Shown here: piece by piece, positions 1-6,532 of the stretch | Layout: each line of letters begins with the position of its first letter | Numbering within the stretch: the stretch's first letter is position 1 | Assembly (NCBI GenBank): GCA_020718315.1 | Contig: DYSK01000006.1 | Span: forward strand, 1 to 31,297 | DNA from: Draconibacterium orientale | GTDB lineage: Bacteria; Bacteroidota; Bacteroidia; Bacteroidales; UBA12170 | Length of the DNA: 31,297 nucleotides | Reading direction: 5' to 3' | Made by a program: the position numbers and the translations under genes | The notes under the pieces: generated by a model | What the model was told of the DNA's origin: nothing | Seen by the model: only the letters and a program-made list of their open reading frames with translations | Databases searched by the model: none

Positions 1-1022
1 GCGGGATCGACTGAAAATTGCGTGTCAAAATTTTCGAAACGCAGAAACGGCACCAACCTAGCGGTCGTTTTGGCGCTTGAATAAACGGCGTAGGAAGCTT
101 CAAAATAATATCCAAAAAGTTCTTTCCCTAAATTCGTTTTTCCGAAGGCATTGTAAGCAACAACATTGTTATTGTGGGAATATACCGCTTGGGTTCGTAA
201 TTGGAGCGCGCCCTTGTTATAAGCCGCATTCAGGCCAATCATATTTACCGTAATGACGGAACTATCGGCTTGTGAAAGCTCGGCTGTATTGATTTTTGCT
301 ATTTCGGAAACCAGACTCGATTGCGATTTTCCAAAATAGCCCGAAAGTCCTAGTTTTATGTTTTTGATTCCAAAAAGTTCAATTTTGCCGCTTAGATTTG
401 GATAATTTAACAATGATTCTGCACCTTTTTGACGTCCATTTCGGTAGGCGGAAGCGCCGTCGAATTTTGCAACATCATCATACCCAATAAATCCATTTAC
501 CACATACAATTGATATTTTGCGCCTATTTCCGGAATTCGTCCATAGATTCCTATACCAATTTCGCGCCAGGTAGTTGGAACAACTTTTGTGTCGAGCAAG
601 GGTCTTTCAACTCCGAAAAAAGAGGGTGGTTCGTGGTATTCGTTGATATAACCCATTGGGATTAAAATCAAACCGCCTTTAAAATTGATGTATTTGTTGT
701 GTTTATAGGTTAAATAGGCTTGTTCGACAAATATTTCTTGTACATGTTCGAGTTCAATCTCGGTAACCATTTCCCATTTTTGATTAAATGAATAGCCCAA
801 AAACAAAACAAGACGATGAACATCTAAGGTTCCTACGCCCTTGGTTTCGTTAACCAGTGCCTGACTGTAATCAACCTGACCGTAGCCGCCAATTTTTATT
901 TTTGAGGGCTCTAGATTTTGCAATCGGTCGCTTGTATTGAAGTCTATAAAATTCAGTTTCTCATTTTGAGCAAAGATGGTGCTAAATAAAAGAGTGGCAA
1001 AAACGCTTGCTATTATTTTCAT
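1..1022 (-). CDS. Phosphate-selective porin-like outer membrane protein, C-terminus cut off by window edge
   Basis: An open frame runs from an ATG at 1022 to the left window edge without a stop, giving about 340 residues of a longer protein. It begins MKIIASVFATLLFSTIFAQ, a clear signal peptide ending at an A-Q junction, common in Bacteroidota exported proteins. The mature part has alternating beta-strand patterns rich in Tyr, Phe and Gly, a KIGGYGQVDY segment near residue 43, an EIELEHV segment near 90 and a GGLILIPMGYINEYHEPP segment near 117. These resemble the OprO/OprP-type porin family (Porin_O_P) of Bacteroidota. The likely role is diffusion of anions or small solutes across the outer membrane; substrate cannot be read from sequence. 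It lies on the same strand as the TolC/adaptor pair but a terminator-like hairpin separates them. Assignment to an outer membrane barrel is firm, the exact porin family less so. Confidence 0.72.
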   Translation of the reverse strand, partial: MKIIASVFATLLFSTIFAQNEKLNFIDFNTSDRLQNLEPSKIKIGGYGQVDYSQALVNETKGVGTLDVHRLVLFLGYSFNQKWEMVTEIELEHVQEIFVEQAYLTYKHNKYINFKGGLILIPMGYINEYHEPPSFFGVERPLLDTKVVPTTWREIGIGIYGRIPEIGAKYQLYVVNGFIGYDDVAKFDGASAYRNGRQKGAESLLNYPNLSGKIELFGIKNIKLGLSGYFGKSQSSLVSEIAKINTAELSQADSSVITVNMIGLNAAYNKGALQLRTQAVYSHNNNVVAYNAFGKTNLGKELFGYYFEASYAVYSSAKTTARLVPFLRFENFDTQFSVDP

Positions 1023-1120
1023 GAGGATCGGATATATTTTTTGCACAAAATTGAGCAGAACTAATTTTGTGTGCAATCCCCACTATTGGGTATCTGTACG
1101 TTTTCTATTAATGGAAAACA

Positions 1121-1153
1121 AAAAAGGCCGCTTAGAGAATTAAGCAGCCTTTT
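1121..1153 (-). terminator. Rho-independent terminator after the efflux adaptor gene
   Basis: Inverted repeat: AAAAAGGCCGCTTA and TAAGCAGCCTTTT pair with one mismatch around a short loop. Read on the minus strand the hairpin is followed by a T-run. It sits 17 bases past the adaptor stop codon and before the porin gene, so it probably ends the tolC-adaptor transcript. Confidence 0.75.
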
Positions 1154-1169
1154 GCGTATGCGGATTTAT

Positions 1170-2531
1170 TTATTTCTTTTCTACGTTAAACAGATCTTTC
1201 TTATCTGTTTTTTCGACAGCGTCGTGATTTTTTAATGTTTTTGAAACGGAGCTATAAGGGCCGGTAATAACCTCTTGATCGACTTCGACACCTTCTAATA
1301 TCTGGATATTTGTATTGTCTTGAATTCCTGTTTTTACGGCTTTCATTTCTGCTTTTCCATTTACATAAAGGAATACATATTCTTTCACTTCCTTTTTTGC
1401 GGGGCTTGTTTCACTTTCTGCTTCTTTCTTCTCGTTGCGTTTTTCGACGGCGGACAAAATACGACCGCTCGTATCGGCTCTTGTGGTTACTGCAGCAATT
1501 GGTACTGACAATACATTCCATTCGGTATGCGTTTGAATATCTACTGATGCAGACATTCCGGGGCGAAATGGAGAATAGGCCGGATTGTTTTCAGGGACCA
1601 AATCTTTATACGAATCGCTCAATATTCTAACTTTTACAGCAAAATTGGTAACTTGATTTGCGCTTGTTCCAGTGGTATTTGCAGAAGTTGCTATTTCGGT
1701 AACTAATCCTTTAAATTTTCGATTGAGATAAGCATCTACTTCAATTAGTGTAGTATCGCCAAAATGAACCCGAACAATGTCGTTTTCGCTGACCTCTACA
1801 TTTACTTCCATACTATTTAGATTTGCGATGCGCATAAGCTCTGTTCCTGCCGAAAACTGGGAAGCTCCTGTAACGCGTTCGCCACGTTCGATATTTAGTT
1901 TGGAAACAGTACCATCTTGTGGAGCGTAAACGGCTGTTCTGTTTAGATTTTCTTTGGCTTCACGCAAAGAAGCCTGAGAACTTTTTACTTGAAATTCGGC
2001 CGATTTTAAAGTTTGTTCGGCGGCATCGACGCGCGATTTTGAAACTTCGTAGGCCGATCTAACTGTTTCCATATCCGAATCGGAAATCACTTTCTTTTCC
2101 CACAAAGCTTTGCTTCGTTCGAAGTCTAAGGTATTTTTCATAAATTCGGCTTTGGCCTGAGCAATATTTGCACGGGCATTTGCTTCTGAAGCTTTTTGCG
2201 AGTTGAGACCCGCTTCGCTTCTTTCGTAAGCGGCCACATACGATTCGGGATCAATTTTTGCGAGAAGCTGGCCTTTTATTACCATATCTCCTTCAAAAAC
2301 AGTAAGTTCAATCACTTCGCCTGAGATGAAGGGGCTAACCATGATGTCCTTTTCGGGTTGAATTTTCCCGTTGGCGGTCACCGTTTCTACAATGGTTACT
2401 TTGGATACTTTTTCAACTGTAACCTTCGTAGTTTCGGATTTTCCTATTTTCCCATTTTTCTTCAGGACGGCTAACGCTACAATCACGATGATTAAAGCGC
2501 CTCCTATCCAATAAATCAGCTTTTTATTCAT
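1170..2531 (-). CDS. Efflux periplasmic adaptor subunit (HlyD/MacA-like membrane fusion protein)
   Basis: A 453-residue membrane fusion protein. Residues 5-22 form one N-terminal membrane anchor (IYWIGGALIIVIVALAV). The chain then enters the lipoyl-like half motif (VTANGKIQPEKDIMVSPFISG, about 52-72), a long Ala/Glu/Lys-rich coiled-coil hairpin (about 90-195), the second lipoyl half (APQDGTVSKLNIERGERV, about 203-220) and a beta-barrel domain. Such proteins bridge an inner membrane pump and a TolC channel. Its start lies 32 bases after the tolC-like stop, so the two are almost certainly cotranscribed. An unusual charged Lys/Glu insertion lies around residues 363-385, just before the membrane-proximal domain. 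The overall form resembles MacA, which works with an ABC transporter, but no ABC gene is present here. Substrate is unknown. Confidence 0.88.
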   Translation of the reverse strand: MNKKLIYWIGGALIIVIVALAVLKKNGKIGKSETTKVTVEKVSKVTIVETVTANGKIQPEKDIMVSPFISGEVIELTVFEGDMVIKGQLLAKIDPESYVAAYERSEAGLNSQKASEANARANIAQAKAEFMKNTLDFERSKALWEKKVISDSDMETVRSAYEVSKSRVDAAEQTLKSAEFQVKSSQASLREAKENLNRTAVYAPQDGTVSKLNIERGERVTGASQFSAGTELMRIANLNSMEVNVEVSENDIVRVHFGDTTLIEVDAYLNRKFKGLVTEIATSANTTGTSANQVTNFAVKVRILSDSYKDLVPENNPAYSPFRPGMSASVDIQTHTEWNVLSVPIAAVTTRADTSGRILSAVEKRNEKKEAESETSPAKKEVKEYVFLYVNGKAEMKAVKTGIQDNTNIQILEGVEVDQEVITGPYSSVSKTLKNHDAVEKTDKKDLFNVEKK

Positions 2532-2563
2532 TATCTTAGAATTCTTTTAATTATGGATTTGGC

Positions 2564-3925
2564 TTAAAATTTTAGTTCAACTCCCATATAGAAGTCAAGT
2601 ATTTTTGTTTTGAAAATATAGTCGTATTTTGCTCGAAGCAAATCGGATTCGGCTTGTGTAAGTCTTGATTTTGATATGTTGTAATCAACAGAATTAAGCA
2701 TTCCCAAAGTAAATTTTTCTTCGGTATATTTAAACGCTTCTTTTAAGGACAAAACGGTAGATTTGTTGGCATGAAAGGTTTTGTATGCGGCAATGGCATC
2801 AAAATACTTTTGTTCAATGCTTTTGCGCAGGGCGTTTTTTGCCAACTCCAAATTGAATTTGCTGTTTAGGGTTTGAATTTCCGCTTTCTTAACGCGTGTA
2901 GTTGTTTGGTAGGCGTTAAAAATGGGGACGTTCAGCGATAAGGAAAGATATTCGTTCATCTTGTCGGAAAGTTGTTCCCAAAAGGCCATGGTAGGCTCGT
3001 TGATTTCCGAGATGTTTACAGAAGAATTGATGCCGCCGCGCAGTGACAAGGATGGATATGCCGATCCTTTGGCAATCATAAGTCCGCGGTTTGAGCTTAA
3101 AACATTCAGTTCAGCACGTTTAATTTCAGGCATAAAACCAACGGCATTGGCATAAACTTGCTCTGATGGAATTACGGAAAGCTCATCATTGATGGTGATA
3201 TTGGGATGTTCAATTTCAAAATCTTCATTTGCTGGCAAATCTAAAATTTGAAGCAAATCGAGATAAGACAAGCTCAAGTTATTGTCGGCACGAATCACAT
3301 TTACTTCTTCCATCAATCCTTGGGCTTCGATTTCCATCAAATTTCCTTTTGGGAGTTTTCCGGCTCCAACCAATATTTTTGTTCGTGTAATTTGTTGTTT
3401 TGTGATTTCAGCTTGATTTTTGGCAACTAAAAGCATTTCGTGATTAAACAAAATATTGAGATAGGCTCCTGTTAATTGCAAGGCAATATCGTTTTCCATT
3501 TTTTCCGAATCGTATAGACTGGAAGAGTAGTCGAGTTCGTTTTGCTTAACAACGTTGTATTTTTGAAAACCATCAAAAAGGGTAACGGAGCTATTTAAAC
3601 TGTAGTTCGAACTTGTATTTTTGGTGTTTATATATGTATTTTCAGGGCCAACAAATCTTCCCCAATTGTAATTGATGGAGGAAGACGCATTCAATGAGGG
3701 GGCAAATTCAAATTTGCTTTGTTTCAAATCGGCCTGAATTGTCTGAACCTGCAATTTGCTTTGCTTTATTTGAATATTATTTTGCAAAGCATAATCAATA
3801 CAATCTTTTAATGTCCAAACCTTTTGAGCCATTAGGCTGCTAATACTTAAAACAAAAGCTAAAAGCAAAGAGCTGGCAAAGTAAGGATTTATCTTAAATA
3901 TGGTCATTGTAGTTTGTCTTTTCAT
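2564..3925 (-). CDS. TolC-family outer membrane efflux channel
   Basis: A 453-residue TolC/OEP-family protein. After a signal peptide ending in SLMAQ (about 20-34) the mature protein opens with KVWTLKDCIDYALQNNIQIK, the family's typical first helix. Two helical repeats follow (about 40-240 and 255-450), rich in Gln, Asn, Leu and Ala, with short strand segments such as SVTLFDGFQKYN (about 112-123) and SLSLNVPIFNAYQTT (about 329-343). These trimers form the outer membrane barrel and periplasmic tunnel of tripartite pumps and type I secretion. The start at 3925 is the first ATG; a second ATG at 3907 would give a shorter signal peptide (MTIFKIN...) and is equally plausible. It is the first gene of a two-gene operon with the adaptor. 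Confidence 0.9.
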   Translation of the reverse strand: MKRQTTMTIFKINPYFASSLLLAFVLSISSLMAQKVWTLKDCIDYALQNNIQIKQSKLQVQTIQADLKQSKFEFAPSLNASSSINYNWGRFVGPENTYINTKNTSSNYSLNSSVTLFDGFQKYNVVKQNELDYSSSLYDSEKMENDIALQLTGAYLNILFNHEMLLVAKNQAEITKQQITRTKILVGAGKLPKGNLMEIEAQGLMEEVNVIRADNNLSLSYLDLLQILDLPANEDFEIEHPNITINDELSVIPSEQVYANAVGFMPEIKRAELNVLSSNRGLMIAKGSAYPSLSLRGGINSSVNISEINEPTMAFWEQLSDKMNEYLSLSLNVPIFNAYQTTTRVKKAEIQTLNSKFNLELAKNALRKSIEQKYFDAIAAYKTFHANKSTVLSLKEAFKYTEEKFTLGMLNSVDYNISKSRLTQAESDLLRAKYDYIFKTKILDFYMGVELKF

Positions 3926-4118
3926 TTGGTTTACTAAGGTAATTATTTTTAGCGTTCACAATGTCTTTTAGTGCTTTTTTGCTTGATTTTAGCTAAAAAC
4001 ATGCCACAATATATTGTTTTAGTCTTTGTTGTTTTAATTTGTTGTTCAATTGACGGCTTCTTTTGTATTCGGTTACAGTGCGAATCACTAAATAACGAAT
4101 ATTTTTAAAATAAATTAT
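3926..4118. other. Upstream region of the efflux operon with a perfect palindrome
   Basis: This 193-base AT-rich gap separates the efflux pair from the upstream LuxE-like gene. It holds ACAATATATTGT at 4006-4017, a perfect 12-base palindrome about 80 bases upstream of the tolC-like start. This may be a repressor site; no TAnnTTTG element was found. Confidence 0.35.
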
Positions 4119-5108
4119 TTAAACAATCAAAAGGTTGCATCCTCTTACATCGCTGTTGTCGAATCTGCCAAGAATTTCGAACTGTCCTGTTGGGAGAATT
4201 TTTCCAAGATCTTTGGTTTCGATAAACGAGATAGAATAAAGATTCGATAAATCGATTACGTTTATACCGCCGCTCTGCCCAATTGGCAGAAAGGCGGTGG
4301 GGTCGTTTACATCTCGAATGAGAATTTTCATCCAAGGGGGATTTTCAAAAATTCCATTCCCTGTGGAGTAGGTTTGAGAGAGCAATTCGGTCATTCCATA
4401 TTCGGAATGTATTTTGTCGGTTCCAAATCCTAGGCTTAATTTCTGGTGCAGTTCTTCACGAATCATTTCTTTTCGGCGGCCTTTCATTCCGCCTGTTTCC
4501 ATAATGATAGTGTTTTTCAATTGAAACTGCTTTTTTTCGATTACATCGAGCAGGGCGTAGGAAACGCCTAGTAAGATTGTTTTTTGATTTCTGTTTTCTA
4601 AATCTTCGAGTTTATTGATAAGTTCGTTCAGATTGTTGAGGTAAAACCCGCTTTCTTTGTGTTTGCTTTTCTGAATGAGTTTTTCGGCCATATAAACAAG
4701 TGAAGAATCGCCATTTTCGATATACGACGGCAATAATGCCAAGATGCAATAATTGCTGACAGAGCCGTAGATATTTTCAAATCCCAAGAAGAATGCTTGT
4801 TTGTAGAGCGATAGGTTTTGTACAAAATGTTGGCAGCGACTAGAATCGGTTGTTCCGCTGCTTTTAAATATTTTCTGAGTTTTTTCTTTCTCTGCTATTA
4901 AGGCGTGAGTTTTAAAAAAAGAGATAGGAAGAAAGGGAATTTGGCTAAAGTGGGCAATTTTTTGCGGTAGGATTTTTCGGGAATCTACAAATTGACGATA
5001 AATGGCAATGTGTTTGTATTGAAAATGAAAGGCGGCTATACTCAAATCGTTAAAATCGGACTCGGTATCAATTTCGAACAGTTTTTGGATATATTCTTCC
5101 GACTTCAT
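4119..5108 (-). CDS. LuxE-like acyl-protein synthetase / acyltransferase, stand-alone
   Basis: A 329-residue protein of the LuxE/acyl-protein synthetase group within the adenylate-forming superfamily. Visible motifs are FKSSGTTDSS (81-90, the Ser/Thr/Gly-rich nucleotide-binding loop), METGGMKGRRKE (203-214), and SEYGMTEL (235-242). The last residues read GRFDNSDVRGCNLLIV, placing a cysteine at 324, six residues from the end. In bioluminescence LuxE the acyl-accepting cysteine also sits near the C-terminus, so Cys324 is a candidate acyl carrier by analogy. No LuxC reductase, acyl carrier protein or glycolipid pathway lies beside it, so the acyl donor and acceptor are unknown. It is monocistronic, flanked by a terminator upstream and a gap downstream. 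Family call is good; the biological role is not known from sequence. Confidence 0.8.
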   Translation of the reverse strand: MKSEEYIQKLFEIDTESDFNDLSIAAFHFQYKHIAIYRQFVDSRKILPQKIAHFSQIPFLPISFFKTHALIAEKEKTQKIFKSSGTTDSSRCQHFVQNLSLYKQAFFLGFENIYGSVSNYCILALLPSYIENGDSSLVYMAEKLIQKSKHKESGFYLNNLNELINKLEDLENRNQKTILLGVSYALLDVIEKKQFQLKNTIIMETGGMKGRRKEMIREELHQKLSLGFGTDKIHSEYGMTELLSQTYSTGNGIFENPPWMKILIRDVNDPTAFLPIGQSGGINVIDLSNLYSISFIETKDLGKILPTGQFEILGRFDNSDVRGCNLLIV

Positions 5109-5139
5109 TGGATTCGGCTTTTCGATGCCATTTATTTTG

Positions 5140-5147
5140 CAAAGATA
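5140..5147 (-). promoter_or_regulatory. -7 promoter element for the LuxE-like gene
   Basis: On the minus strand TATCTTTG matches the Bacteroidota -7 consensus TAnnTTTG exactly, 31 bases before the ATG at 5108. A TTG lies 23 bases upstream, slightly farther than the usual 19-21, and falls inside the terminator of the preceding operon. Confidence 0.5.
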
Positions 5148-5160
5148 CGGCGTAAAAACA

Positions 5161-5191
5161 AAAAAGCCGTCAATTTATTTTGACGGCTTTT
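5161..5191 (-). terminator. Rho-independent terminator ending the bamA-ompH transcript
   Basis: Perfect 12-base stem: AAAAGCCGTCAA and TTGACGGCTTTT around the loop TTTATT. On the minus strand it is followed by TTTTTTG. It lies 18 bases past the stop of the last ompH gene. Confidence 0.88.
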
Positions 5192-5208
5192 CTTCAGGCT
5201 ATAAAAAA

Positions 5209-5730
5209 TTATTTAATGCCTAGTTTCTTTTTCACAAGTGGCAGAATGTTTATTCCGCCTTCGGCATAAAGAATAATTTGCTCGTTTCCATTGAGGACAT
5301 AAGTAAATCCATTTTCTTTACCCACTGCTTTAATCGCGGATTGGATGCGATTGATTAAAGGCTGGGTTAATTCCATTTGTTTATTTTGAATTTCGTTTTG
5401 TGCTTGTTGATTGAAAGCTTCAATTCTTTGTTGTAAGTCTAGAATTTCTTTTTCTTTCGTTTGTTTAATGATTTGACTCATAGTGGCCTGAGTGGCTTGG
5501 TAATTGTTAATTTTGCCTTCATACTCAGTCTGCATTGCTTTCATTTGAGACTCTAGCGAAGCCACATAATCTTGTAATTTCTTGTTGATAGAATCTTGGC
5601 CAGGCATCAAGCTTACAATTTCGGCGAAGTCAATATAACCAATTTTAACAGGAGGAGCAGTTTGAGCCTGTGCACTTGCGCCGGCAATAAACAATACGAT
5701 AACAACGATAGCTTTTAAAATATTTTTCAT
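5209..5730 (-). CDS. OmpH/Skp-family periplasmic chaperone (second copy)
   Basis: A 173-residue OmpH/Skp-like protein when started at the ATG at 5730. That start gives MKNILKAIVVIVLFIAGASAQAQ, a textbook signal peptide. The in-frame ATG at 5766 would add twelve polar residues in front of it and is unlikely. The mature protein has the family's first strand (KIGYIDFAEIVSLMP), a long Gln/Lys/Glu-rich coiled coil (about 40-120) that forms the tentacles of the trimeric jellyfish fold, and the closing body domain (GKENGFTYVLNGNEQIILYAEGG, about 137-159). Skp proteins hold unfolded outer membrane proteins in the periplasm for BamA. It is the last gene of the envelope run and is followed by a strong terminator. 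A 174-base gap upstream and a candidate promoter suggest it may also be transcribed alone. Confidence 0.9.
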   Translation of the reverse strand: MKNILKAIVVIVLFIAGASAQAQTAPPVKIGYIDFAEIVSLMPGQDSINKKLQDYVASLESQMKAMQTEYEGKINNYQATQATMSQIIKQTKEKEILDLQQRIEAFNQQAQNEIQNKQMELTQPLINRIQSAIKAVGKENGFTYVLNGNEQIILYAEGGINILPLVKKKLGIK

Positions 5731-5855
5731 CTGTTTATAATTTGTTTTTGATTTGGTTCCTGCCATTCGTGGAAGTGAACTGTTTCGTTTAATTTTTTAT
5801 GTATCTAGACTGAGGCAACAATTTAATGCAATCTTATCAATCAATCAAGAAGTCG

Positions 5856-5863
5856 CAAATTTA
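5856..5863 (-). promoter_or_regulatory. Candidate -7 element for the second ompH gene
   Basis: TAAATTTG on the minus strand matches TAnnTTTG, about 125 bases before the ATG at 5730. No TTG is seen at the expected upstream distance, so this is weak. If real, the transcript has a leader of roughly 120 bases. Confidence 0.3.
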
Positions 5864-5904
5864 TAGTTTTATCTGAATAAAAAAGACGTTTTTAAGATTT
5901 TTTA

Positions 5905-6459
5905 TCATTTATTCCGTTGCGTATTGTTACTAAATCCAAGTTCCTGTAGTACATCGTCGCTTATATCAAGTTTTGAATCCGAAAATAACAGACTTGCGCC
6001 CGCTGCTTTGTCGAAAACAATTCCGAGACCACGGACTTGTGCTAATTTTTCGATGGCATTGTAAACGCGTTCTTGTATAGGCAAAACCAATTCCTCTCGT
6101 TTTTTGAAGAGTTGTCCTTCTTGTCCAAATATTTCTTCTTGGAATTTTTTTACTTCACGCTCCGTTGAGATGATTTCATCTTCCCGTTTGCGTTTCATGT
6201 CTTCGGGCAGTAATACGGCATCGGCTTGATATTTGCGATAAAGCTGATCTATTTCGCTAAAACGTTTCTCTATTTGAGTCTGGTAATTTTGTGAAAATTC
6301 GTCTAATTGATTCTGTGCATCGGTATATTCTGGAATGTTTTGCAAAATATATTCGCTATCAACATAGGCAAATTTCTGTCCAAAGCCGAGGGTAGTGAAG
6401 GCGAAAAAGAAGGCAACTAAAAGTCCGGTGTATAATTTATTTTGTATTTTCATGAGCAT
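5905..6459 (-). CDS. OmpH/Skp-family periplasmic chaperone (first copy)
   Basis: A 184-residue OmpH/Skp-like protein directly downstream of bamA. The signal peptide is MLMKIQNKLYTGLLVAFFFAFTTLGFGQ in shortened form (hydrophobic core about 11-25, cleavage after G-F-G or G-Q). The mature protein starts KFAYVDSEYILQNIPEYT, then a charged coiled coil (about 45-135) and the body strand RGLGIVFDKAAGASLLFSD. A second ATG two codons in, at 6453, is an equally good start. It differs clearly from the neighbouring ompH copy: it is richer in Glu, Arg and Phe, so the two are diverged paralogues rather than a recent duplication. Tandem ompH genes behind bamA are usual in Bacteroidota. Function: periplasmic escort of outer membrane proteins to the BAM complex. 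Confidence 0.9.
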   Translation of the reverse strand: MLMKIQNKLYTGLLVAFFFAFTTLGFGQKFAYVDSEYILQNIPEYTDAQNQLDEFSQNYQTQIEKRFSEIDQLYRKYQADAVLLPEDMKRKREDEIISTEREVKKFQEEIFGQEGQLFKKREELVLPIQERVYNAIEKLAQVRGLGIVFDKAAGASLLFSDSKLDISDDVLQELGFSNNTQRNK

Positions 6460-6532
6460 TGATTTTTAAATTAGTATTCTCAATATCAAATCTGATACTT
6501 TGCTTAATATGAAATCCAAAATTGTGCCAAGT

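Noticed and set aside
429..665. 78-codon plus-strand open frame near the left end
   Set aside because: It is antisense to the well-supported porin coding frame, which has a signal peptide and barrel pattern over the same bases.
4103..4125. AT-rich symmetrical stretch around the LuxE-like stop codon, considered as a terminator
   Set aside because: Arms are almost only A and T with no GC-rich stem; it overlaps coding sequence and lacks a convincing T-run.
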